Source of the DNA: Siphonodentalium dalli
Taxonomy: Eukaryota > Mollusca > Scaphopoda > Gadilida > Siphonodentaliidae
DNA: 64,000 bases
Direction: 5' to 3'
NCBI GenBank assembly: GCA_032622095.1
Contig: CP136067.1
Coordinates: 126,703,030 to 126,767,029, forward strand
Below, in pieces: positions 34,008 through 45,129 of this stretch. Made by a program: the position numbers and the translations under genes. The notes beneath the pieces were generated by a model that was given only the letters and a program-made list of their open reading frames with translations, did no database searches and had not been told where the DNA came from. Position 1 is the stretch's first letter. Each line of letters opens with the position of its first letter.

Positions 34008-37000
34008 TCAACCACGGCTGTATGTCATTGGTTTTCCTCTAATCAGTGAGAACGAGGCAAGAAGGTACGATGCAGATAACATAATTATTGCGTGCTTATT
34101 GTCGAGTAGATTATGTCGCTGTGTTGGAACATCCCCTCCCAGAATAAGTGCTTGAAGTTCTTCGTCGCTCAAGGAATCGTGCATGAATAAAAACACAGAA
34201 ACTCCATAGTGGTTGAGAATTGTCTCCCAGTAGCTATTTCGTAGCGACAGAATAACACTCGAAGAGCAGTACCTAATTGCATGGAGAGGTTCGTTGATAT
34301 ATTGCGCAGCATGTCAGATTGTTAATGTAAGTAGTCTTATTGAGTAGCAGGGCGAGATTCCGAAGTTGAACTGAACGGTTGGGATACTGTCTAAGAATAG
34401 TCCACATCGACCAGGGAGTGCTGGGATCGGAATGCACTAGCCGAAACGTAGATAGTGATGGGTTGTTGTCAACGGATGATTTCCAGAATGAGCAATAGTG
34501 GTCTCGAACAGATTTTTTTGAAATATTTTTCCATGTAGATTCTGATGGAAAATGTCCAGTTTGTACAAAGCTGTCAAGGACATTGTAGAGTTTATATTGC
34601 CGAAGAACATGAATAATGTCGGGAACAAATCCAGTAGTGTGTCTATCGAACAAGGTGTATTGAAAGAATCGTAAGAGGAAGATATTTAGCGGTACTTGGT
34701 GTTCTTCGGGAAGGTTGATCAGATGGCCAAGGAAATTCAACTTTTTCATATGGATTTCGGACTCAAGAGGAAGGAGTCCCAACAAGCTGAGAGCGACGTC
34801 CGTTGATGTTCGTTCGGGAAGAGATTCTATATGTTTTACACAGCATCGGAAGGCTCGCTCGAGTGAGATGCTCATAGAACGGGTATTGACTGGTGTGAAC
34901 TCGCATCCATATAACGCCCTTGGACAACCGACTTCAGCATATATCCCATCGTCAGGGGAGAGCACGATTTCAAAGGCTGCTTTCCAGCAAGGGCGAAGTA
35001 ACTTTTACGTAGTTTCGTTGTTAAAACTTTCGCTCGGACGGAGTCATTTTGAAACTTGTTATGCTGAATTCCTAGGTGCACACACGAAGAAGTTTCTGAT
35101 ATTGGTAGATCTCCGATGAACCACTGCCTGTTGTGGGATTCGTCCTGACGCTTCGTCTCACTAAAAACTACTACACTTTTGGTGTCGGAAAAATTAAAAC
35201 GCCATAGTCGGCTGTAGTTGAAACATAATTTCAGAAGACTGTCCATTCCAGCTTTTGATAACGAAAGTAGAGCTATGTCGTCTGCTGCCGTCGGGGCAGC
35301 GCATGGCACAGATTCCATTGAAAACCCGCAGTTCGATGAGTTCAATTGTTTCAGCAAGTCATTTATGTACACGAGGTAGAAGAATGGGGAGCACACAGCC
35401 CCCTGCCTTGTTCTTTGTTTCACTGTGAGTGTATTTGAGAGAGATCCAGTATACAGCACGCGACTTGAGCAATCAGAATACATGCTGGCCACGACACGTA
35501 GTATCTGTCCACGGAAACCCAGTTGATGAAGTTTCAACAAGAGACCTTCGTGCCATACCCGATCGAAGGCTTTTGCTGAGTCCAAAAAACACACATATGC
35601 ACGAGCATCGAGATCACCAGTATAGTGGATGAATTCTTTGACAAGAAACGCAGACATCTGGCAGCTAACTCCTTTCTGGAAACCGTGCTGCAACTCGTGT
35701 GTGGACTTTGCGATGTCACGGTCATCAAGAAATCTGCTGAGAAGGATACGTTCGAAGACTTTGTAAATCACGGGCAACAAGGTTATCACTCTGTAGCTGT
35801 CAGGAAGTTGCTTCGGCTTTGGATCGCCCTTGTATAACGGCACGATTATCCCAGATTTGAGAGAGGGTGGTATCCATCCGAGTTGGATAATTCCGTTGAA
35901 CAGACGACAAAGAGCGTTCGAAAGCGATGCAATCCCATTAGTTAGATGGTCGTTTGTGATTTGGTCAATACCGCCTGATTTGTTACGCTTCAGTCGTCGT
36001 AAAACCGATATCACTTCAATATTACTAATTGGACCGCAGAACACATCACAATTGAATTCTGGGTGAGACTCATCAAGCAGTGACTTAAGTTGTAAGCTTA
36101 TACTTTCCTCAAACTCAGGATCAGAATGAGCAGAGGGAGTGTACAGGTTTTCGAAATATGCTCGCCAAGCTTCAAGAATTTCGCGTTGATCTCTGAGTGT
36201 TCTACCTTCGAAGTCCATAGCGGAACCGAAACTGTTAGTCTGAGAAGCATCCGGAGTTCTCAGCTTTTTTCAGAATTGTTTCTGGTCCTGGGCGGCACAC
36301 AATTCGAGGATTTCACATTTGCGATGTTCTTGCAAACGAGCTACATTGCGCACCGACCGTCTGAATGAACGTTTGGATTCTTTGTACAGAACGTATGATT
36401 GAGCATCGTGTGAGTGAGACCGACCATCAGTTATCCACGTCATACGTTTCTGTTTGACGTCCACATGCAGTGACTGAAGATCATCATTCCAGAATGATTT
36501 CCTAGACTTATGGCGCGATGCTGCTGGAGACGCGATCGCTGAAGCAAGCAGTACCGATTTAACAATGCGTGCATACAAAGTTTCTAAATTGTCTCGTGAT
36601 TTGAGAGGGTAGCAAATATTCGTGTCGAGCAGCTCGTCTAGTGAAGTCTGGTACAAATCGACGTCCATTCTATCCCAATTGAAGAATAACTTCGTGAACG
36701 AAACAGATGCACTGTTCTGAGAAACAGGTATCGTAACACGACATGACACCGGTAGATGATTAGACGTGTTCAATTCGTGGTCATCGAGAATAGCACTTTT
36801 GACAATTATGTCTGCCATCATATCCGGCACAATGATGTGGTCTATCCGTGAGGGAGACGCGACTGTGCAGAAAGGGTAATAAGAGAATGCAGGACCAATG
36901 CATGATTCCAGACAGGTAACCGAAAAGGATTGTGTGCGAGTTATCATATCGTTTATGAGTTGCGATCTGTTTTCGTGGCCCACCGGGAGATGCTCGCCAG

Positions 37001-37500
37001 TGGTACGAATCAAGTGGGAGTTTATGTCGCCCATAACAATCACTGGACCTCTCGAAGAAAAGTTATCTATCAGATCGTTCAGAGAATCCAGGCACTCTGC
37101 ATAATAATCGTCGCTGTGTGAAGTGATCGGAAGATAGACCTGGAGAACACTGATATATTCGGATGATTTAACTTTCATTTGCAATCCAACAGTCCTGTCA
37201 GAACCTGTATCCAGACCAATACACTGATTCGCCAGGTGCTTCCTTATTAAGATGGCCACGCCATCGCGTGTGAAACTACCGCCGGTCCTCGTGGTGATTG
37301 TTCTTCCGTGTTTTGGCAAGGCAACAGTATGAGTCGTGAAACGAATGAAGATAGTGGAGGTTCTCCTCGTTGAGCCAATGCTCCGAGATACCAATAAAGT
37401 CGTACAGTTGTTCTCTCAACAGGAAAGAAAGGTAATTCGATGTGGGTACAACACCACTAGCATTCCACGAGACGAGATCAATGGTCTGTCTAGCTGCCAT
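34008..37500 (-). pseudogene. Non-LTR ORF2: AP-endonuclease, reverse transcriptase, C-terminal zinc knuckle
   Basis: ORF2 begins at ATG 37498-37500, overlapping the ORF1 stop by 11 nt. Endonuclease motifs in order: SWNASG, ISEHWL, VMGDINSH, SRIDHIIV, and SNHLPV where SDH is usual. RT motifs: GGIDQITNDHL, SYRVITLLPVIYKV, LQHGFQKG, CFLDSAKAFDRVW with a catalytic Asp, RQGAVCSPFFYLVYINDL, then AADD at 35277-35288 in place of YADD. The C-terminus has a Cys-rich knuckle and a tail that resembles the 25.6-kb copy. Defects are a frameshift near 37280, one in-frame TGA (36270-36272) where a conserved Trp of the FW motif is expected, and frameshifts near 34926 and 34275. Full length would be about 1160 residues. 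Confidence 0.9.
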
Positions 37501-39367
37501 GATTGTGTATGGGGGGATCGTTCTTCCAGAGTCTAAAGATCACACCCCGAGGCCAAAACCCGTCACTGTGAATTGTATCTAGATCACTAGCGTGGATATG
37601 CACTCTTGCAGACTGTGTTCCTTTACGTGAACTTGACATTAATCGCACAAACGTTGGAAAGACACCCTTGTCTTCAAAGAACGCCCAAATATTTTCGTCT
37701 CTGGTTTTCATGGAAATACCACTCACAAATAGTTTACGTGTGCGTTTGCGAAACTGTGGAACTCCTTCAAAACCGTTTTGGTTATCGGGTCCATCACTAA
37801 TGTTATCCTCGTGAGCAGGAGGGTCAGGTGAGAAGACCGGGATACTATTGATACCACTCTCAGATGAATATGTTTGAACCGAACGAAGTGTACCAGACAA
37901 GCCGTGCAGACAATATCGCGTTCAGGTGAATACGATACATTCGTTTGACTAGCTGGTTTTGTCGATTGTTTCGCCTGCTGAGAAATTGTAGTAGAGTTCT
38001 GAGGATACCTATGCTGTATATCACCCGCGTTTTCTGAATTACTCGGTAAGTCTATTGGTGATTCTGAAGGATGCTGCTTAGTCGTTCCGCGTGACTTGGA
38101 TCGTGGTCGCTGCGGGGTTGAAGACGGAAGAGAATGTTTGGATGCGTCTGGAGTAACCGAGAGCGACAAATGAAAGCTAGGATCGAGTGGCTGAACAAGA
38201 GCCGATTGTGGAGATACATGCGTTTGGAAGTTTTGGACAACTTCGCACATATCATTGAACTTTTCAGTGATATCTCTTGCGAAGAATTCGAACATCGTGC
38301 TGAATTTCCTTTCGATGCTTTCAATTACGTCATCAGACATTTGGAGCGACTCTTTAATTTCCTTCTTCATTCCGTTCAGTTTACCTTTGAAGGTCTCTGT
38401 TCGAACAAATGTTTTAACGAGATCCTTCTCCTTCTCAACGAACAGTTTAGAAATGTGATCATTGCTGTCACTGTTGACTTTTATTTCGTCCTCGATTAGT
38501 TTGATGCGTTCTTCAGACTCACAACACCGGTGCACTTTTCGTCATTCATACGTGATATTGTTTCATTCAATGATGTGTAATTGCCCATAACGTTACCGAT
38601 TGAAGTCGCGTTCGATTTACACTTTATTTCAAGCTCAGTGTAAGATTTCTCCAGATTCCCAACACGGATGCTCAGGTCATTTTGTCCGTCCAACATGGAC
38701 TTCATGTCACGCTGCAAATTATCTGTTGTGGTTTTATTATTTGTTTTCATCAGCGTCAACTCGGTAAGAACTTCAGCAAGCTTGTCCTGAATGCACATTG
38801 AATTACACGGGCACTTGTGTGTTGGCTCCGTCGGATTTTTATCGGTCTGAGACAGTTTCTTAGATTGACTCCTCGTAATGCAGTCGCGGATATCGTCAAA
38901 CGCACCACCATGAAGAAATTGAACGAGGTTGTAGATGTCTTTAACCAAACGACTGCTGACAGGAAGACCTCCTAATTCCGGATCGCGTTGTATGCGACTT
39001 TTCAGGCAGTAATCTGAAAGGTCACTGCAAATGATTTGGGCCTCAACGAAAAAGTTTGTACGAATGTTGCGCAGATCAGAATCATTTGTCACGATGTGGT
39101 GCAGTCCTGCGATTAATTTATCTTTTGGGAGGTGCAAGATCTCATCCAGATCCGGATATCGATTGTCAGAGAATAATCAGGCAGTGTGGAATTAACGTCT
39201 GGTTGTGATTGAACAGTTTGTCTATTGTACATATAGCTGGACGTATCAGGGTTGTCCGGATCCTCATATCGTAGAACAGGTATACGGGAACTGGCGATAG
39301 AATAGCATAGCTTTTTCCATCGATCACCACGTGTTGGTCTGACATAGTGGGAGCCGAGTATTGACAT
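37490..39367 (-). pseudogene. Non-LTR ORF1: coiled coil and RRM-like domain
   Basis: The likely start is ATG at 39367 (reading MSILGSHYVRPTRGDRW). Frame changes near 39165, 38515 and 37890 break it into four pieces that otherwise read continuously to the TAG at 37490. The N-terminal third contains LVQFLHGGAFDDIRDCITRS. The middle has long heptad-rich stretches (for example LQRDMKSMLDGQNDLSIRVG) followed by a serine/proline-rich linker. The C-terminal 100 residues contain RKLFVSGISMKT and then a beta-rich segment, consistent with an RNA recognition motif as in other ORF1 proteins. The product would bind element RNA as a multimer. Pieces of the same ORF1 survive at 27929-28540. Confidence 0.75.
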
Positions 39368-40089
39368 CAGACACAGGGTTGACAGGTATATGTAGGTCAG
39401 AGTTGACTTCCAAGACACACGTATGAATGTTTGAGGTGTGTCTTTCTAACAATTATCACACTGACATCGTGTCCTTCGATCGCTTTATGTGGGGTGCATG
39501 TGGTGACGACCAAATATAATATGTGTTGCCGCTCTGCGCGACCAATGAGTACATACACGTACAGTTAATAATTGGTATGAGAGAACGGTGTCCACCAGGC
39601 AGATCAGCGTTGCCTGTCGGGTGTGTCCGCGAATATTTACCACTGGGGAGTCTATAATTCAGACCGCCTGGGCCATGCAGCTTACAGTGGAGAGATCAGT
39701 GTCGGTCCTTGAATTAGCATGATTGGATTTCATTGTTTGTTGATCACACATTTCGAATGTTGTCCTCGAAACTGCAAGACTATCACCAGTTAATCACAGT
39801 GTTGTTTGTCACACCTTACGGTAACTAGATTGTCAGTCGATACCTCACTCTCAATGAGAAACATAGGTTCTGGCGAGCATAGTTTATCACACCTTCTCCA
39901 ATAATGCAGCGACTGCGGATATCTTGATAAGTCGCCGAGAAGTGCTCCAATCAGTCCGGCTTGGGTGTTGTTTGTCACACCTCTGCAGCAACAACATGGT
40001 TGGAGTCCTTGACAAGAGCCGTTGTAGAAATTACAATAGTGAAGACAAGACGTTGGCCAAAAACAAAATGGCGACGTAAACAGAGGAGT

Positions 40090-40826
40090 TATGAGTCAGA
40101 TATGCTTTTGAAAACTCACATTTTCAATGGAATTTAACATATAAGTCCAGTGATCCAATCGCACGGATAGAATCGCCACATGCAGAAAAATTCCAGATAT
40201 GGTTAGAACAATAGATTTAGATATTTTGTGACATTTTATTGGAGCACGTATGAAGCACGTCTGTCAGTCAGGAACGACAACTCTCTGTAATTGTGTTGTA
40301 ATAAACGCAACTTTTGAGTGGGGATAAGGGCAAGATGCTTAATCACTTTTAAGTTTGATCCCTATTAATTAGTTCCAACTTTTTACAAAACCGATCGATC
40401 TGTCCAACTCAGTAGCCGCGATTAAAATTATCCTAATTGCGTAGTCACCAGGGTATACTTACTATTTTCCCGCCAATTGAACAAATATGTACCAGATACG
40501 CATAGGCATAGATAAAATTATGCACAAAATCGCGAATAAATAAAACTTCAGGTTGCGTTAAGATATCGTATTGCACATTTTCGCTATATGTTAATACACC
40601 GAATTTTTTTTTTATTTGCGATGGTCTAAAAACTTTCATTGTATGTGGAATCGCTTGGCAGGATGTTATTGCTCATATTACATTGTCATTGTTTTCTTTT
40701 GTCAATCAAATGTAATATACGTTCAATTTATCTCAATTGTTTTCCCCAAACAAGTGGCTAATATAAATTCAAAGTGGCTAAAAAAAATGGCATTTGGCTA
40801 AAATAATGGCTAAAGGATTTTCTGGT
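40090..40826. other. Right non-coding part of the hAT element
   Basis: AT-rich sequence without a recognisable transposase frame. The last 90 bases carry four copies of a TGGCTAAA-like word next to the terminal repeat, as expected for subterminal binding sites. Confidence 0.6.
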
Positions 40827-40849
40827 CCAGCGTGAACACTGTAATCGAC

Positions 40850-41425
40850 TTCTTAAACACAGCAAAAATATGGGTAACTTTTCAGGATTTAGTCGGAAAT
40901 ATGGTTTGTTGCCATTCATCGGAAAGCTCTCGTGACACGAAAACGGAACAACAAAAAATAAAAGATATATCGACTTTTGCAATAATGTAAAATATGAACT
41001 ATAAGACGTCATAAGCATCGGCAAATGAGTGAACTACAACAAGTATGGAAATGTGGCCCGAAAAAATTAAAAAGCGCATCAGGAAGGCAATATACCAATC
41101 TGAGAAGATTGAGCGCCATGGTCCATGCCAGTGGTTAGCGTGTCCCGATTTTATTAAGGGTCAGTGCAACGACATGATTTCGCAGCCATCCAGTGCACTA
41201 TTTGAGTTTCACACATCAGTTGTTTGGTACGACGAATTTAAGCGACGTGCGATTGTCGGATCGTATGATGTTCAAATCTCGCGCGCAGTTGTGACACTTG
41301 AGCTCATATACTGTGACTGCTTCGCACCACCCGTACGTTAAAATGGGTGTCGTTGGATCGTACATGCGTCGTGGCTCGGATGGCATCATCATCAATACAA
41401 ATACATTTATGTCAATGCGCCTTAT
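40850..41425. other. Flanking sequence with one unassigned frame
   Basis: The plus-strand frame 41045-41341 starts at an ATG (98 residues, with HGPCQWLACPDFIKGQC in the middle) but I recognise no family and see no splice context. The region otherwise continues the interrupted 328-bp repeat at its left edge. Confidence 0.35.
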
Positions 41426-41429
41426 AGCC

Positions 41430-41822
41430 AGGAGTATTTATATAGGCATATCTACCATATATTTTGAGACTTCCGTATATATATATGTGTGTGGGTATGT
41501 ATATCCTTTATAGACTCGAAAACGGCTCGACCGATTGAACCTAAACTTGCTATCTAATGGTCCGAGCATTCCTTCACCCTTCGCCCTGCCACCGTCGTTG
41601 GATACACGGGGATTGCCGAATGAAAAATACGTGCCGAAATTTTAGAGTTACTTCGCCTACATCATACAGAAACATTATCTTCGATACACTGTTAAAAATT
41701 ATAAGGAAGCAAAAATGGTCAACTCGGGACGGGTACGGGGTTACCATGAAAAACAAAAATTAATGGATCGACCAAAGCATTGGGACCAATCCCGCCATTG
41801 GGGGGCTAAATCTGCTAGTATG
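41430..41822 (+). mobile_element. Possible Helitron-like or other short non-autonomous repeat
   Basis: The words ACTCGAAAACGGCTCGACCG and GATTGAACC resemble a motif common in short dispersed repeats of invertebrates. The 3' side ends ...GGGGGGCTAAATCTGCTAGT, with CTAG followed by T as at Helitron ends, but without a convincing hairpin. The assignment is tentative. Confidence 0.25.
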
Positions 41823-42174
41823 TTATAAAACATTTATTATTATTTATTATTAATTAGATTGAACACCTTCGTGCGGTTCAACTCATGTCATATTTAAATG
41901 CCTATCATTGCGTTACCTTACGCAGTATGGGGACACGTATGTGTATAAATAAAAATTGACTGTGAAAGCTGTTATCTATTGGAGTTTAGATTTCCTTCCA
42001 CATCTTGTTTATCTCGATAGCGTTTACCATCCATCGAATCTACGTTTGAAGCACGTGGCAATGTCCCGGGATAATTTGCGAGAGATAACAGATGCTGGTA
42101 TACATATGTTGTCCAACCCTTCCATGACTGGAGATTCCTGAATTTTGCGAGTTTTCCATAGGGAGTCTTGTAAA

Positions 42175-42232
42175 CCAATGCATGTTTAATTATATGCGAG
42201 GATCCCTATGGGAGTCTCGCATATATAAGATA
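42175..42232. repeat. TATATA-family hairpin, interrupted copy (left part)
   Basis: CCAATGCAT and TTATATGCGAG on the left, CTCGCATATATAAGA on the right. The expected continuation (AATGCACTG and the tail) is found at 43944-44012, so the repeat was split by the 42233-43935 material. Confidence 0.7.
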
Positions 42233-42738
42233 TAGATCATGCCATGAATCTCTACTCTGACTAACGCCCGTAGAGATCATATTCCACTGGTTCATAACTT
42301 TGGAACTATTTGAAGTTTTGACAGGGAACCTTATCAAGTCGAAAAAATAACGCGGGGAATAAATGTCTTAGTTATTATCTGTTCCTTAATAATGTACTTC
42401 ACTGCAAATGAATGTCCCAAATCAAAATTTCATGCTTTTCTGTGGTATTTGTGAGCCTATATCGCAATAAACAATGAATAAATTAGCCTAGAGAAATTCC
42501 ATAATTGTAAGCGACGCAAAATAAATTTATATAAATCATAAAAGTTCGAGTAGGGAGCTTCACCAACAGTTAAGTACATTATTAAGGAGCAAATTATAAC
42601 TAAGAAATATATTCCCCGTGTTATTTTTTCGACTTTATAAGGTTCCCTGTCAAAACTTAAAAACATTCCAAGGTTTTTTACAGGTAGAATATGATCTCTA
42701 GGGGCGTTAGCCATAGTAGAGATTCATGGCATGATCAA
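42233..42738. mobile_element. 506-bp foldback MITE with 10-bp target duplication
   Basis: The arms, about 42233-42395 and 42580-42738, are inverted copies: GATCATGCCATGAATCTCTA at the tip, then CTAACGCCC, TAGAGATCATATTC and AGGGAACCTTAT. The 10-mer ATATAAGATA flanks both sides (42223-42232 and 42739-42748). Long inverted arms with a 9-10-bp duplication suggest a Mutator-like origin. No coding capacity. Confidence 0.7.
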
Positions 42739-42750
42739 ATATAAGATAAT

Positions 42751-43935
42751 TTATAAGATTAATTATCCCAATTACGAAGACTCAAGTATCTTTTAAACCG
42801 CAAAACTCTTGAAATCCTCTATTTATCACACGTACGCCCAATCATGGAACATGCGAGTAGTTTCTGGGCTGGAGCACCAGATACGTTACTGAAAAAAACT
42901 AGAAGAAGTAGAATATGAAGCCGCGCGAATTATAAGTGGCTGTACGAGATATGTATCCCGCAAACGAATACTAACTGAAATGAGTTGGGAAACACTTTCA
43001 GAAAGAAGACAAATAAAGAGACTTTCACTTTTTCATAAAATTGTCAACCACAAAGTGCCGAAATATTTAGTTGACTTACTTCCCCCAAAATTTTCAGACA
43101 TAAGCGAGCACGATACTAGATTTGCGTCAAACTTTATACATTTTAAACCTAATACAAAAAGAATGGAGTCAACGTTCATGCCCACGTGCGTAAAAAACTG
43201 GAATGCAACCAAAATTGAGACTAGAGATCTTAACTTACAATGTTATCTAAACACTTTTAAACCTCAAACAGCCAAACCCCCCAAGTATTACAATGTAGGA
43301 AATCGGACTGAAAATATATATCACTGTAGATTACGATGTGAATGTAGCAACCTCCTGTCAGATAAAGTTCAAAATTACATTGCTAGTTCCAAAAACTGGA
43401 AACGGAGAAGAAAACGCCTTCCATTATTTCTTTGATTGTTACCTACATTCGATCCCAAGAATTCGAATATTAAACAAATTATTTCCCTATAATATTTAGT
43501 CACTAAAAATTCTGCTATTTGGATACCCTACTCTTCGCGATTGCGACAACCAAAATTTGTTCGTAGCTGTACAATCATTCATCCGTGATACAATAGTAGA
43601 TTCAATCGACTAACTATTGGGATCATTTATATATACAAGCCGGCTAATTGACTCAAACATACACGACTTCCAAACCAATACATATATAAACTCAACACTG
43701 ACTCGGGGTGGGGAACGACCGGTGAAATGTACATGTATATATGTTCAACTTGCTTTTGGTAATCATGTTGCAATGTCATTATTCTTGATTTATTTTTCAG
43801 TGTAATAACAACGGGAGAGGAGGTATTCATAAGTGAGTCAGCACTTGTCCTCCAATCCCATTGTCTGTATACAAATGTATGTGTTATTTCCTATATGTGT
43901 TATTGAAATTAGACAAATACATATGTTTAATCTAA
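42751..43935 (+). mobile_element. 5'-truncated non-LTR retrotransposon with 12-bp target duplication
   Basis: ATATAAGATAAT occurs at 42739-42750 and 43936-43947, bounding this segment, as expected for target-primed insertion of a truncated copy. It contains the RT C-terminal relic (42755-43612) and about 320 bp of 3' untranslated sequence that ends AATCTAA without a long poly-A. Confidence 0.65.
42755..43612 (+). pseudogene. C-terminal domain of a CR1/Jockey-like RT
   Basis: The frame reads RRLKYLLNRKTLEILYLSHV, then RPIMEHASSFWAGAP, EAARIISGCT and MSWETLSERRQIKRL, then FHKIVNHKVPKYL. These are the conserved blocks after the RT palm in CR1- and Jockey-type elements. A frameshift near 43405 moves the last 60 residues into another frame, which carries a HYFFDCYLHS-type end and a stop at 43612. 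The 151-residue open frame at 42980-43435 is part of it. The RT catalytic core is absent. Confidence 0.8.
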
Positions 43936-44012
43936 ATATAAGATAATGCACTGACATAGGATATGTCATGCTGCACCAGCGCAGCTCCCATAATGAAAGG
44001 TTGGAAAAAGTG
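43936..44012 (+). repeat. TATATA-family repeat, right part after insertion
   Basis: ATATAAGATAATGCACTGAC followed by CACCAGCGCAGCTCCC and AATGAAAGGTT matches the tail at 22010-22075. It completes the repeat broken at 42232. Confidence 0.7.
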
Positions 44013-44890
44013 TCAGGTTTTTTAATGTTGGTTATATAGCTTTTTGGCACGTATGACCTCATTATGAAGTGCATCCACTTTTTGACATAATGCATACTTT
44101 CCATAACATCTTTTGTGTAAATAGGGGGGAATGCTTTCAATAATTAAACCGCCGGACGATCTGCCACCAAAATGATAAGCGCACGAGATATGGTTGTGTC
44201 GACGTGTTGTCAGATCATTGCCCAAAGGGCGATATGATAAATAAACATTGTAGGCGTAAGCACAAACAGCCATCTTTATCTCGATGCTGCATATTTCCTA
44301 AATATACGCGGATAAAATACACGTGTTGTTACACCCCTACTCGTCGCAGTTAAAGCGGTACACAATCTGTTTTCTTCAAATTAAACATAGTAAATGGTCG
44401 ATGTTGTATTCCAGGGAATAAACTACGTAATTAAATACATGCAATACTTATGTACTATATTTCCGAAAAGGCTTAAACGGACATGGTTCATTCGAACCTC
44501 CAAATTTTGTCTACGCAATTTCGAGGGACAGATACGATATGTCGATAAATACACGAAATATTGATATACCGGTTTCATATGGTCTGAAAAACATTTTGCC
44601 ACTTTTTTCAGCCGTTTTCATTTGATCGCCATAATTAACGCTCTAATTAGTTTTACCATATAAGGAATAGATTAACACGGAACGCTCTTTTCAGTATGGT
44701 TGTTTGTTTGGGACCAAATCACCGTGTTCACAGTTGTATTTTTCATTACTTTAATGCGTCTTTGTGGGTTACAGAATGCCCGTAAAAAAGTAGTTAAGAT
44801 ATTTATCGACCTATTTCGATACCGCGAAAAATTCAAAAGCGAACAATATTATGTGTATTTTGGAGCGCAAACCTCCACGCGGCTTTAAAA
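44013..44890. other. No gene recognised
   Basis: AT-rich. The last 30 bases (TTTTGGAGCGCA to GCGGCTTTAAAA) resemble the reverse complement of 4203-4240 in the RT relic, hinting at an inverted scrap of the same retrotransposon, but the match is too short to be firm. Confidence 0.35.
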
Positions 44891-44896
44891 CACGGT

Positions 44897-45129
44897 AGCC
44901 GCACTAATAAGTATTCCACGTTAACTTAAGGCAACACTAATAAGTATTCCACGTTAACTTAAGGCCGCACTAATAAGTATTCCACGATAACTTAAGGCCG
45001 CACTATTAAGTATTCCACGTTAACTTAAGGCCGCACTAATAAGTATTCCACGATAACTTAAGGCCGCAATAATAAGTATTCCACGTTAACTTAAGGCAAC
45101 ACGAATAAGTATTCCACGTCAACTTAAAG
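44897..45129. repeat. 33-bp minisatellite, seven copies
   Basis: Units of AAGTATTCCACGTTAACTTA plus AGGCCGCACTAAT repeat every 33 bp. Variants alternate ACGTTAAC with ACGATAAC and GGCCGC with GGCAAC, suggesting duplications of unit pairs. Confidence 0.95.

Larger units (their letters stand above)
33990..40085 (-). mobile_element. Near full-length APE-type non-LTR retrotransposon
   Basis: Minus-strand layout: 5' untranslated region (about 40085-39368), ORF1 (39367-37490), ORF2 (37500-34008). The 5' end contains CGCCATTTTG, a YY1-like core, near 40065, and a GGTGTGACAAACAACAC word occurs twice about 171 bp apart (39800 and 39970). No poly-A tail or target duplication was identified at the 3' end, so the exact boundaries are uncertain by tens of bases. 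Both ORFs carry frameshifts, so the copy is inactive but recent enough to read throughout. It lies inside the hAT element. Confidence 0.8.
33551..40841. mobile_element. hAT-type DNA transposon carrying a nested retrotransposon
   Basis: Terminal inverted repeats CAGTGTTCACGCTGG (33551-33565) and CCAGCGTGAACACTG (40827-40841) are perfect over 15 bp. A perfect 8-bp duplication, TAATCGAC, lies on both sides (33543-33550 and 40842-40849). These features define hAT elements. Subterminal ATGGCGAAA (left) and GTGGCTAAA (right) words are iterated. After subtracting the nested non-LTR element (about 33990-40085), only about 1.2 kb of the hAT remains and I see no transposase in it, so it was probably non-autonomous. 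Confidence 0.85.

Noticed and set aside
44860-44890. Inverted fragment of the 4.2-kb retrotransposon linker
   Set aside because: Similarity covers only about 30 bases; kept as a remark only, because chance or a shared short repeat cannot be excluded.
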